NCBI RefSeq assembly: GCF_900105725.1
Contig: NZ_FNLM01000034.1
Location: 1,860,001-1,924,000, forward strand
Source of the DNA: Gordonia westfalica
Lineage (GTDB): Bacteria > Actinomycetota > Actinomycetes > Mycobacteriales > Mycobacteriaceae
Direction: 5' to 3'
Length of the DNA stretch: 64,000 bases
Shown: piece after piece, positions 1 through 9,100 of the stretch
How the letters are laid out: every line of letters starts with the position of its first letter
How positions within the stretch are numbered: the stretch's first letter is position 1
Made by a program: the position numbers and the translations under genes
The notes under the pieces: generated by a model
What the model was told of the DNA's origin: nothing
The model's input: the letters and a program-made list of their open reading frames with translations, nothing else
The model's database searches: none

Positions 1-740
1 AGGGCGCGTTCGGCCGCCTGCCGAGCCTCGTCGAGACACTGCTGGGCCCAGTCGTAGTCGGGGTCGGCAGGTGCCCGGGTGCCGCTGATCGCCACGATCT
101 GCCCGGCGATGCGGTCGAGGGTTCCCGAGTGCTCGGCCAGCTTGGCCGCACTCTCCCGTCCCCGATCGCGGAGCCACTCCTCGAGGTCGCCGAAGCGCTC
201 GGTGTCGAAGAGCCGCTCCAGCAACTCTTCTCGCTCGTCGGAGTGCGCGCGCAGGAATCGCGCGAAGTCGCCCTGGGGCAACAGGACCACCTGGAAGAAC
301 TGCTCGGCGCTCATGCCGAGCAACCGGACGACCGCTTCCCCGATCTCGGGGATGCGCGTCAGGTCCGGACCCGAACCATCGACCCAGACCAGCGACGCCG
401 CGGCGTTGATCTTCCGCATCCCGTCGCCGCGCTTCTTGGGGCGTTCGTGTTCGGGCGAACGTGTGATCCGCAGGCGCCGCGAACCGATGGTGGCCTCGAG
501 CTCCACCTCCGGAACCGTCTCGGGCGCAGCATGATCGGAGTGCAGGCGACGATTGGTGTCGCGCGCGCCGGGGACCCGCCCGAACAATGCGAACGCCACC
601 GCGTCGAGGACCGTGGTCTTGCCCGCGCCCGTCTGGCCGTGCAACAGGAACAGTCCGTCGGCACCGAGCTCGTCGAAGTCGACGGTGACCTCGTCGGCGA
701 ACGGGCCGAACGCGCGGATTCGAATCCGATGCAGTCTCAT
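1..740 (-). CDS. sbcC: SbcC-like nuclease ATPase (partial, N-terminal part only)
   Basis: This is the N-terminal end of an SMC/Rad50-type ATPase, running off the left edge of the window. The start ATG is at 738-740. Read on the minus strand it opens with MRLHRIRIRAFGPFADEVTV and soon shows a Walker A motif, GQTGAGKTT, followed by a VVLLPQGDFARFLRA segment typical of SbcC. In the family, the ATPase drives opening and closing of the SbcCD complex, which cuts hairpins and protein-blocked DNA ends. It begins 13 bp after the sbcD stop codon, so the two are almost certainly one operon in the usual sbcD-sbcC order. The coiled coil, zinc hook and Walker B half lie outside the window. Confidence 0.9.
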   Translation of the reverse strand, partial: MRLHRIRIRAFGPFADEVTVDFDELGADGLFLLHGQTGAGKTTVLDAVAFALFGRVPGARDTNRRLHSDHAAPETVPEVELEATIGSRRLRITRSPEHERPKKRGDGMRKINAAASLVWVDGSGPDLTRIPEIGEAVVRLLGMSAEQFFQVVLLPQGDFARFLRAHSDEREELLERLFDTERFGDLEEWLRDRGRESAAKLAEHSGTLDRIAGQIVAISGTRAPADPDYDWAQQCLDEARQAAERA

Positions 741-753
741 GCCGTTTCCGTGC

Positions 754-1953
754 TCACGCGGTTTCGGCGGCGAACGCGTCGAGGGCGAAGAGCGCCAGTT
801 CCCCGTCGGCGCCGGCGTCGGACTCGGGTTCGCCGACGACGGCGCGCAGGGCGCGTTCGATCAGGACCCGCTCCCCCTTGGTCGGGGTGTCGCGGACGTC
901 CTCGATGAACGAGTTGATGATCTCGACATCGCTTCGGTCGCGGACCCGCGACCGGTAGTCGACGCCCGCGCCGGTGTGCGGACGGTCCCACTGCACGTGG
1001 ACGGCGTGCGGGAATCGCTCACGCAGGCGACGCATCGCGTCGAGCGGGCGCACCGTGTCGGTCAGGGTGACCTCGACGTAGTGGTCCTCAGCGGCGACGA
1101 ACTGTCCCGCGGTCAGCAGGTCGTCGAGAGTTCCGCGCAGTGAACTGAGTTCGCGGACGACGGGCAGTTCGTGGCGGCGGATCTCGGTGACGCCGTCGGC
1201 GTCGAGGTCGATGATCCACACCGCCTTGCGGTGGGTGCGCTCACCGAAGGAGTACGGCAGCAACGAGCCGCTGTAGCGCACCGTGTCGGTGACGCGCTGC
1301 GGGGAGTGCAGGTGCCCGAGGGCGACGTAGTCGACACCGGAGAAGGTCTCGGCGGGAACGGTTTCCACTCCCCCCACACTGATCGAACGCTCCGAGCCGG
1401 AGGCCGCGGCGCCGCTGACGAAGGCATGGGCGACGACGACAGATCGCGACTGCCGGGTTTCGAGATCGGCCCGGATGCGGTCCATCGCGGCGTCGAGGAC
1501 CGCCGTGTGGCCGCACACCTCCTCGACGCCGAGATGGCGTCTGGCGGTGTCGGGTTCGAGGTATGGGATGCCGTACACCGCGACCTCGCCGTACTCGTCG
1601 GAGAGGACGACCGGTTCGGCGATCGCATCGATCGAGGTCCGCAGGTGCAGGCCGCCGGCGGCGGCGAACGACGAGCCCGCACCGAGGCGCGTGGGTGAGT
1701 CGTGGTTGCCCGACGTCACGACGATCTGCGCCCCCGCGGCCGCGATCTCGGCCAGGCCGTCGTCGTAGACACGTACCGCGTCCGCCGAAGGCACCGAGCG
1801 GTCGTAGACGTCGCCGGCGACGATCACGGCGTCGGCCGACTCGGCGGCCACGAGTTCGGCCAGGTGACCCAGCGCGCGACGCTGGTCGGCGAGCAGGTCG
1901 ACACCATGGAACGTCCGGCCCAGGTGCCAGTCGGAGGTGTGCACGATCCGCAT
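754..1953 (-). CDS. sbcD: Exonuclease SbcD (Mre11-like nuclease subunit)
   Basis: A 399-aa metallophosphoesterase-fold nuclease. It starts MRIVHTSDWHLGR, which holds the first metal motif DWH. GDVYDR and SGNHDSPTRLG supply the Asp and Asn/His ligands, and VALGHLHSPQ the later His ligands. The family forms the Mn-dependent nuclease of SbcCD, acting on double-strand ends and hairpins during repair. Length is normal for SbcD, and the ATG at 1951-1953 coincides with the start of the conserved fold. It is upstream of sbcC and probably co-transcribed. The 47-bp gap to the upstream MFS gene (also minus) shows no obvious terminator. Confidence 0.93.
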   Translation of the reverse strand: MRIVHTSDWHLGRTFHGVDLLADQRRALGHLAELVAAESADAVIVAGDVYDRSVPSADAVRVYDDGLAEIAAAGAQIVVTSGNHDSPTRLGAGSSFAAAGGLHLRTSIDAIAEPVVLSDEYGEVAVYGIPYLEPDTARRHLGVEEVCGHTAVLDAAMDRIRADLETRQSRSVVVAHAFVSGAAASGSERSISVGGVETVPAETFSGVDYVALGHLHSPQRVTDTVRYSGSLLPYSFGERTHRKAVWIIDLDADGVTEIRRHELPVVRELSSLRGTLDDLLTAGQFVAAEDHYVEVTLTDTVRPLDAMRRLRERFPHAVHVQWDRPHTGAGVDYRSRVRDRSDVEIINSFIEDVRDTPTKGERVLIERALRAVVGEPESDAGADGELALFALDAFAAETA

Positions 1954-2000
1954 GCTGACAAACCTTACGGTCGGGCCCCGACAGATCGTGGGACGCGCGC

Positions 2001-3545
2001 TCAGGCCCCGGTCGCCGGGGCCGTGTGAGCCGCGCTACCCGGAACGGATCCTGCCTGCGCTGCGGCCCTCGGCGGCACCTGATGCGCCGGCCGCACGAAG
2101 AAGAACGTCGCCACGACACCGACCAGCAGCGCGGCGGCCGGGAGGTAGAGCGACTGGCCCATCGCGGTGGCGAAGCCCTCGCGGAGGAACTCCGGCAACT
2201 GATTCGCACCGCTGCTGTCCTGGGCTGCGGCGGCGTCGATCCCCGGCAACTCGGCCGCGAGGCGTGACTGCAGGAGGGCACCGATCATCGCCGAACCCAG
2301 CACCGATCCGATCACCCGCAGCGTGTTGTAGACACCCGCACCCGCACCGGCCTGATGCCACGGCAGGTTGCGGGTCGCGGTGGCGGCGAGCGGAGCCCAG
2401 ATCCCGGCCGACGCGATGCCCATCAGGCACAGCGGCAGGATGATCATCCAGACCGGGGTGTCCGGCCGGGCGACGACGCCCAGCCAGCCGCTGGCGACCG
2501 CGTTGAGCAGCAGTGCGGTGGAGACGATGGCCCGCGGGTGGACGCGGTCGACGATGCGCCCGACGATCGGCGCGAGGATGCCCGTCAGGATCGCCATCGG
2601 CACCAGCACGACCGCCGACTGGGTCGGGGTCATCCCGCCGACGAGCTGCAGGTAGAACGTCAGCGGGATCATCATGGCCGACACCGCGAAACCCATCGAG
2701 GAGATGCCGATGGTGGCCAGCGAGAAATTGCGGTCGCGGAACAACGAGAGCGGGAGCAGCGGCTCGGTGCGTATGCGCGACTGCCACCAGACGAAGACAC
2801 CGAGCAGGATCACACCGCCGGTGATCATGGCCCACACCCAGGCGGCCCAGTCGAAGCTCTCGCCCTCCTGGATACCGAAGACGAGCGCGGACAGGCCGAC
2901 GGCCGACAGCACGACGCCGATCCAGTCGAACTGGTGGTCGTTGGTCTCGACCTGCGGCACGAGGACGGCGGCCAGCACGAGCCCGACGATGCCGACGGGC
3001 AGGTTGATGAAGAAGATCCACTCCCAGCCGAGATTGTCGGTGAGGACGCCGCCGAGCAGCGGGCCGACGAGCGTCGCGACACCGGCCACGGTCCCCCAGA
3101 GTCCCATCGCCGCACCGCGCTTCTCCGGCGGGAAGATGCGCGTGATCAGCGACATCGTCTGCGGGGTGATCAGCGCGGCGCCGATGCCCTGCAGGGCGCG
3201 GGCGGCGATCAGCTCACCGATCGAACCCGACAGGCCGCACCACACGCTGGCGATCGTGAAGACGATCAGGCCGATCTGGTACATCGTCTTCGGCCCGTAC
3301 TTGTCGCCGAGGCGCCCGGTGATGAGCAGCGGCACCGCATACGTCAGCAGGTAGGCGCTGGTGACCCAGACGACGCCGTTGACGTCGGTGTCGAGATCGG
3401 CCTGGATACGCGGCTGCGCGACCGCCACGATCGTCATGTCGACCAGGATCATGAAGAAGCCCACGCACAGCGCCATCAGCGCGGCCCACGGCCTCGTGGT
3501 CACCTCGGAGCCGGTGACCCCGCTGTCGGTGGTGGAACGCGTCAT
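2001..3545 (-). CDS. MFS multidrug exporter, DHA2 (EmrB/QacA) family
   Basis: A 514-aa integral membrane protein with about 14 predicted helices, the DHA2 count. The motif A region LITGRLGDKYGPKTMY follows helix 2, and an antiporter motif C-like GPLLGGVLTDNLGWEWIFFIN sits around helix 5. Such proteins use the proton gradient to expel cationic or hydrophobic drugs; the substrate here cannot be read from sequence. The ATG at 3543-3545 overlaps the stop of the PadR gene upstream (ATGA), so the exporter is probably translationally coupled to its own regulator. An open frame continues upstream to 4310, but that part is a shadow of padR. Rv1250 of M. tuberculosis is a likely relative, by remembered gene order. 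Confidence 0.9.
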   Translation of the reverse strand: MTRSTTDSGVTGSEVTTRPWAALMALCVGFFMILVDMTIVAVAQPRIQADLDTDVNGVVWVTSAYLLTYAVPLLITGRLGDKYGPKTMYQIGLIVFTIASVWCGLSGSIGELIAARALQGIGAALITPQTMSLITRIFPPEKRGAAMGLWGTVAGVATLVGPLLGGVLTDNLGWEWIFFINLPVGIVGLVLAAVLVPQVETNDHQFDWIGVVLSAVGLSALVFGIQEGESFDWAAWVWAMITGGVILLGVFVWWQSRIRTEPLLPLSLFRDRNFSLATIGISSMGFAVSAMMIPLTFYLQLVGGMTPTQSAVVLVPMAILTGILAPIVGRIVDRVHPRAIVSTALLLNAVASGWLGVVARPDTPVWMIILPLCLMGIASAGIWAPLAATATRNLPWHQAGAGAGVYNTLRVIGSVLGSAMIGALLQSRLAAELPGIDAAAAQDSSGANQLPEFLREGFATAMGQSLYLPAAALLVGVVATFFFVRPAHQVPPRAAAQAGSVPGSAAHTAPATGA

Positions 3546-4213
3546 CTCTGCTCGACCTTCTGTGTCAGGCGTTCGGTGTCTGGGGAGGAGTTCGGTTCTG
3601 CGGAGGAATTCGGCTGGGTCGGAACGCGATACGGCGAATCCGGGTCGTCGAGCCACTCGATGCGGTGCGTGCGGAGCCGGTCGACGAGGTCGTCGAGCCA
3701 GGCGATCTGGGCGTTGAGCGTCGCGATCCGGCAGCCGGCGTCGAGGAAGAACATCTCCGGCTTGCCGCGGGACCGGATCTCGGTGACGGCGGCCTCGACG
3801 TCGGCGAGATCCGCCCGCATCGTCGCGACCCTCCGTTCCAGGAGTTCGGCGACCCGGTTCCGCGGCAGACCGTGCGCCTCGGACAGCGCGAGGTACAGCT
3901 CGGGGTACTCCTCTGGTCTCGTCTCGAGGATGCGTTCGAGGTTCTCGGTGAGTGCTCTCCGGCCCTGTTCGGTGATCGCGTACACGGTCCGCTCGGGACG
4001 GTTGCCCTCGCGGCGGATCTCGTGGACCTCGATCAGTTCGTTCGTCGCGAGCCGGTCCACCGCGTGATACAGCGTGCCGGCCCGGAACTTCGCCAGCCGG
4101 TCCTCGCGGCGCGCGACGGTCGTCTGCACCATCTCGTAGGGGTGCATCGGCCGTTCGAGGAGGAGCCCGAGCACCAGGATCGCCACCGGTCCGAGCGGGG
4201 TGGAACACGCCAT
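3542..4213 (-). CDS. PadR-family transcriptional regulator
   Basis: A 223-aa protein with an N-terminal winged helix of PadR type (LGPVAILVLGLLLERPMHPYEMVQ, then FRAGTLYHAVDRLATNELI and a wing with RTVYAITEQGR), followed by a C-terminal helical Vir-like dimer region. The start ATG 4211-4213 follows AGGAGG six bases upstream; an open frame continues to 4303 but would run into the promoter. The gene ends in an ATGA overlap with the MFS exporter. PadR regulators usually repress a neighbouring transporter and release on binding the drug. A dyad lying on the -10 element upstream fits autorepression of the padR-exporter operon; this regulatory role is inferred. Confidence 0.9.
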   Translation of the reverse strand: MACSTPLGPVAILVLGLLLERPMHPYEMVQTTVARREDRLAKFRAGTLYHAVDRLATNELIEVHEIRREGNRPERTVYAITEQGRRALTENLERILETRPEEYPELYLALSEAHGLPRNRVAELLERRVATMRADLADVEAAVTEIRSRGKPEMFFLDAGCRIATLNAQIAWLDDLVDRLRTHRIEWLDDPDSPYRVPTQPNSSAEPNSSPDTERLTQKVEQR

Positions 4214-4261
4214 TCCCGACCTCCTGGTCCGACGACCCCGAGCCCGTTTGATCGGCGCCGA

Positions 4262-4303
4262 ATATTCCAGACGGAATATACGCACCTGGCCGGTTGCTGC
4301 CAA
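4262..4303 (-). promoter_or_regulatory. padR-MFS promoter with overlapping dyad operator
   Basis: On the minus strand TTGGCA (4298-4303) and TATATT (4275-4280) are separated by exactly 17 bp, a near-consensus sigma-70 promoter. A dyad ATATTCC-AGAC-GGAATAT (4262-4279) covers the -10 box and the expected start of transcription. Its position would let a dimeric repressor block RNA polymerase. PadR, encoded immediately downstream, is the obvious candidate ligand. Confidence 0.7.
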
Positions 4304-4333
4304 GTGTCACCGGCCATCACTACTGTGGTGAGC

Positions 4334-5410
4334 ATGACTCGTGCGCCGGAGGATTCCGCCGACAAGGACCGCACCGGGACAAGCGATTCCGGAGAGCAGG
4401 GCAGCTACGTGATGTCCGGCCAGGAATTCGTGCGGGACACCAAGTACATCGAAACCCGGATCACCGCCGACGGCCGGGACGGTTACCCCGTCGAGGCGGG
4501 CCGCTACCGTCTCGTCGCCGCCCGGGCCTGCCCGTGGGCCAACCGGACACTGATCGTCCGCCGGCTCCTCGGACTCGAGGACGCGATCTCCCTGGGCCTC
4601 TGCGGCCCGACCCACGACAAGAACTCGTGGACCTTCGACCTCGACCCCGGCGGCCTCGACCCCGTCCTGCAGATCCCGCGCCTCAAAGACGCCTACGAGA
4701 AGCGGTTCCCCGGCTATCCCAAGGGCATCACCGTGCCCGCGGTCGTCGACGTCCCCACCGGCGAGGTCGTGACCAACGACTTCCCGCAGATCACCATCGA
4801 CTTCTCGCTGGAGTGGACCGCGTTCCACCGCGACGGCGCACCCGAGCTCTACCCCGAACGACTCCGCGACGAGATCGACGAGGTGAACCGCGGCGTCTAC
4901 ACCGAGGTCAACAACGGCGTCTATCGATGCGGGTTCGCCGGCAGTCAGGAATCGTACGAGGCCGCCTACGACCGCCTGTTCACCAAACTCGACGAGCTCT
5001 CCGAGCGCCTCTCGACGCAGCGCTACCTCGTCGGCGACACCATCACCGAGGCCGACGTCCGCCTCTTCACGACCCTCGCCCGCTTCGACCCCGTCTACCA
5101 CGGGCATTTCAAGTGCAATCGCAGCAAGCTCAGCGAGATGCCGGTGCTGTGGGCCTACGCCCGCGACCTGTTCCAGACCCCGGGCTTCGGCGACACCACC
5201 GATTTCACCCAGATCAAGCAGCACTACTACATCGTGCACACCGACGTGAACCCCACACAGATCGTGCCGAAGGGTCCCGACCTGCGTGGATGGCTCACCC
5301 CGCACCACCGCGAGGAACTCGGCGGGCGTCCCTTCGGCGACGGCACGCCGCCCGGCCCGCCACGGCCCGCAGAGGTCGTGCCCGAGGAGAATTGGGTACC
5401 GAAGTCATGA
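4334..5410 (+). CDS. Glutathione S-transferase-like protein, S-glutathionyl-hydroquinone reductase (ECM4/YqjG) type
   Basis: A 358-aa thioredoxin-fold plus helical GST protein. The catalytic cysteine lies in RACPWANR (Cys66), the CPWA motif of the Xi/ECM4 class, and the C-terminal domain carries YLVGDTITEADVRLF. The family removes thiol adducts from quinones using glutathione. Actinobacteria of this type normally make mycothiol instead, so the real thiol partner is open. The ATG at 4334 lies 7 bp after a TACTGT -10-like box, suggesting a leaderless message; an open frame upstream is unsupported. It ends in an ATGA overlap with the next gene and is divergent from padR, so the whole 4.3-10.1 kb set may be a detoxification operon. 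Confidence 0.85.
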   Translation: MTRAPEDSADKDRTGTSDSGEQGSYVMSGQEFVRDTKYIETRITADGRDGYPVEAGRYRLVAARACPWANRTLIVRRLLGLEDAISLGLCGPTHDKNSWTFDLDPGGLDPVLQIPRLKDAYEKRFPGYPKGITVPAVVDVPTGEVVTNDFPQITIDFSLEWTAFHRDGAPELYPERLRDEIDEVNRGVYTEVNNGVYRCGFAGSQESYEAAYDRLFTKLDELSERLSTQRYLVGDTITEADVRLFTTLARFDPVYHGHFKCNRSKLSEMPVLWAYARDLFQTPGFGDTTDFTQIKQHYYIVHTDVNPTQIVPKGPDLRGWLTPHHREELGGRPFGDGTPPGPPRPAEVVPEENWVPKS

Positions 5411-6132
5411 CCGACACCACTCGCAAGCCGCCCGGCAAGGCCGTGGAGGTCACCGGCGGACTCCTCGACCGCGCGCAGCGGCTCCAGGCCCCCGCGGTGA
5501 AGAAGTACGTCGACGCGCTGCGCCGCAAGTACCCCGACGACTCCCCCGCGCAGATCGTCGAACGTCTCGAGAAGCGGTACCTGAACGCGGTCACCGGTTC
5601 GGGTGGCGCCGTGGGTGCGGCCGCGGCCGTGCCGGGCGTCGGGACGATGACGGCGTTCGGCGCGATGACCGGCGACACCGCCTTCTTCCTCGAGGCGTCG
5701 GCGCTGCTCGCCCTGTCGGTCGCGGAGGTCCACGGCATCGGCGTGCACGAGACGGATCGGCGCAAGGCGCTGGTTCTGGCCGTCGCACTCGGCGAGGAGG
5801 GCGTGCTCGCGCTCGGCCGCGTGGTCGGTACGCGCGGCGGTCCCCTCCGCCGGCTCGGTGGTGCCGCCCTGCCGTCGGGCGCACTCGCCAAACTGAACAA
5901 GACCCTGATCAACAAGCTCGTGCGCAAGTACGCGATCCGGCGCGCACCGCTGATCTTCGGCAAGCTGATGCCGGCCGGCATCGGCGCGGTGATCGGCGGC
6001 GCGGGCAGCCGCGCACTCGGCCGCAAGGTCGTGCACAACGCGCGCGAGGCCTTCGGTCCCGCCCCGGCCTTCTGGGTGCTCGACGCCGAGGTGGTGGACG
6101 AGTCGAGTCCGCTGCCGCCCGGCTCCCGGTGA
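5407..6132 (+). CDS. Conserved hypothetical glycine/alanine-rich membrane-associated protein
   Basis: A 241-aa protein that I do not recognise with certainty. The first 60 residues are basic and helical. A hydrophobic Gly/Ala-rich stretch follows (GSGGAVGAAAAVPGVGTMTAFGA, residues about 60-82), then a second near FFLEASALLALSVAEVHGIG. The second half has another glycine-rich hydrophobic hairpin (LMPAGIGAVIGGAGSRALGRK). EcsC-like or DUF697-like proteins have this look, but that is only a resemblance. It starts inside the stop codon of the GST gene (ATGA) and ends by overlapping the GTG of the ABC exporter, so all three are probably translated together. A helper role in membrane or exporter function is inference. 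Confidence 0.75.
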   Translation: MTDTTRKPPGKAVEVTGGLLDRAQRLQAPAVKKYVDALRRKYPDDSPAQIVERLEKRYLNAVTGSGGAVGAAAAVPGVGTMTAFGAMTGDTAFFLEASALLALSVAEVHGIGVHETDRRKALVLAVALGEEGVLALGRVVGTRGGPLRRLGGAALPSGALAKLNKTLINKLVRKYAIRRAPLIFGKLMPAGIGAVIGGAGSRALGRKVVHNAREAFGPAPAFWVLDAEVVDESSPLPPGSR

Positions 6133-9100
6133 GTTCGGAGAACATCGCCGCTCCCGCCATCGGGAGCACCCCGACCCCGTCACCGGGCTGGATCCGGAAG
6201 CTGCTCGGCGAGGCGTGGCGTTACCGTCGCATCGTCGTCGTGACGATGATCGTCACGATGCTCGCGGTGGCCGTCGACATCGTGATGCCCCTGCTGGCCA
6301 AGGGCGCGATCGACCGGGCCACCGGGGTGATCGACGACGATCTCGCGTTGTCGACCATCATCACGGGGCTGGTCGTCCTGGCCTTCGTGCGCTACGCCTG
6401 CCACTTCGGACGGCGGGTTTTCGCGGGCAGACTCGCGATCAATGTGCAGAACAACCTGCGCCGGCGTCTGCTCGACACCCTCCTCCATCTCGACGGCCGG
6501 CGTCAGCACCAGATCCGGACGGGGCAGATCGTGTCCCGGTCCATCTCCGACATCCAGGTGGTCCAGGGACTGCTCGCGATGACGCCGCTCTCGATGGGCG
6601 CCGCGGTGCAGATGGTCGTGGCGCTCGGGGTGATGGCCTATCTGTCGCCGCTGCTCACCGTCGTCGCGCTGGTGATCGCGCCCCTGATCGCCCTCGAGGT
6701 CTTCCGCACCCGGCGGAGGTTGTTCGCCGCCACGTGGTCTGCCCAGCAGGCCGCGGCCGACGTCGCCCAGCACGTGGAGGAGACCGTCACCGGCGTTCGC
6801 GTCGTCAAGGGCTTCGGCCAGGAGGACCGCGCCGTCGACGGACTGGTGGCGAGGTGCCGCACGGTGTTCGCGCGGCGTCTGCGCGCGGCGCGGATCAACG
6901 CCCGGTTCGGCCCCACGCTGGGCGCCATCCCCCAGCTGGGCATGGTCGGGGTGATCGTCGTCGGCGGCTATCTGACGATGACCGACGAGATCACCGCAGG
7001 CACCTTCCTCGCGTTCACCACCTATGTCACCGCGATGACGGGTATCGCCCGCCTACTCACCAACCTCATCGTCAACGCCCAGCTCGCGCGCGCCGCGGTG
7101 GAACGCGTCTACGACGTCATCGATCACCCCCGCGACCCCGGCGAGACCGCCACCGGCACGCTGCCCGACGGGCCGCTCGGCGTCGAACTCGACGATGTCT
7201 CCTTCGCCCATCACACCCATGACGCGGACGACCCTCCCGCCGTGCTCAGCGGCATCGACCTGCGGATCGAACCGGGTGAGTGCGTGGCGATCGTCGGCCC
7301 ACCGGGCTCCGGGAAGTCCACCATCGCCGACCTCGTGAGCCGCTTCGAGCGGCCGGATGCGGGCACCATCTCCCTCATCGGCGCCGACGGCCCGCACCCG
7401 CTGGACTCGCTGGCGCCGGGAGTCCTGCACGGCGCCGTGGCCGTCGTGTTCGACGAGCCCTTCCTGTTCTCCGACACGATCACCGCGAACATCGCGATGG
7501 GGCCGGCCGCCGCGGACGCGGACGCCACCGCCCGCGTGAGGGCCGCCGCCGCCGCGGCCGATGCCGCGGAGTTCATCGAGGCACTTCCCGACGGCTACGA
7601 CACCGTCGTCGGCGAACGCGGACTGACCCTCTCGGGCGGTCAGCGCCAACGGATCGCCCTCGCGCGTGCGCTCTTCGCCGATCCGCGCATCCTGGTGCTG
7701 GACGACGCGACGTCGGCGGTCGACGCGTCCACCGAGGCCCGCATCCTCGGTCGGTTGCGCGATCAGAACCGCACCATGCTGGTTCTGGCCCATCGTCGGT
7801 CGACGCTCGTGCTCGCCGATCAGGTGGCCGTGCTCGACGACGGCCGGATCACCGCCATCGGGACACCGGCCGAACTCGAGACCGGCTCCACGAGGTTCCG
7901 CGAACTGATGACGAACGCCGGTGCGGACCCGGACGGCGACACATCGACGCCGGCCCGACGGGCCGTCGCCGACGAGGAGATCGAGCGCCTCTGGCCCACA
8001 ACGGATCTCCGCGACGAACACACGTATACCCGGACCGGCGTGACGGCCGGCGCCGGGCCGCGGGGCGGACCGCGGGGCCCGGGCGTGGCCAGCGCGCTGG
8101 GGTCGATGCCGGCCACACCCGAACTCCAGGCGAGGGTCGACGCGCTGCCGCCGGCCGTCGAGGACCCGGAGGTCGACGTCGCCGTCGCCCGCCGCGAGAA
8201 CCCGGATTTCACCCTCCGCGGACTACTGCGACCGGTTCGATGGCTGCTGGCCGCCGCACTGGCGGCGATCGCCGTCGACACCCTCGTGGGCCTGGCCTTC
8301 CCCAGCATCGCCCGCGCGGTGATCGACGCGGCCGGCGACCACGACCAGAGCACCCTGTGGTGGGCGGCGGTCGGCGGTGCGGTGCTCGTCGGGGTCGGGT
8401 GGCTCGCCGCGTCGTTCCTGACGATGACCTCCACGCGCGCCGGTGAGCGCGTGCTGTTCGGACTGCGTATCCGCAGCTACGCCCACATCCAGCGCCTGGG
8501 TCTGGACTACTACGAACGAGAGCTGTCCGGTCGCATCATGACGCGGATGACCACCGACATCGACGCGTTGTCGACGTTCCTGCAGACGGGGCTCACCTCG
8601 GCGATCGTCGCGCTCCTGACCCTGGTCGGCGTCTCGATCGCACTATTGGTGACCGGACCCCTTCTCGCGCTCCTCGTTCTCCCGGTGTTCCCGCTCCTCG
8701 TCGTCGCCACGATCGTCTTCCGCCGGGTCGCGAGCGCCGCCTACACGCGGTCCCGCGAGCTGATCAGCTCGGTGAACGCCGACTTCCAGGAGAACATCGC
8801 CGGGATCAAGACCACCCAGACCTACCTCCGCACCGCCGACGCCCAGGAGCGCTTCGCGCAGCGTTCGGCGGCCTGGGTGGCGGCGCGGATGGTCTCCCAG
8901 CGCGCTATCGCCTCGTACTTCCCGCTGATCATGCTGATGTCGGACATCGCGACCGCGATCGCCCTCGGCGTGGGCGCCGGCCAGGTCGCGGACGGGTCGC
9001 TGTCGGCGGGCACGCTGGTGGCCTTCGTCCTCTATCTCACGATGCTGTTCGGTCCCGTCCAGCAGCTCTCGCAGGTCTTCGACGGGTACCAGCAGGCGGC

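Noticed and set aside
2001..4310. 769-residue open frame joining the exporter to an upstream part
   Set aside because: The upstream part is an Arg/Pro-rich shadow of padR; the exporter starts at 3545 with a conserved N-terminus.
5286..6128. Upstream extension of the ABC exporter frame
   Set aside because: Low-complexity Arg/Ala-rich shadow of the hypothetical membrane protein gene; GTG 6129 with GTGA overlap is the better start.
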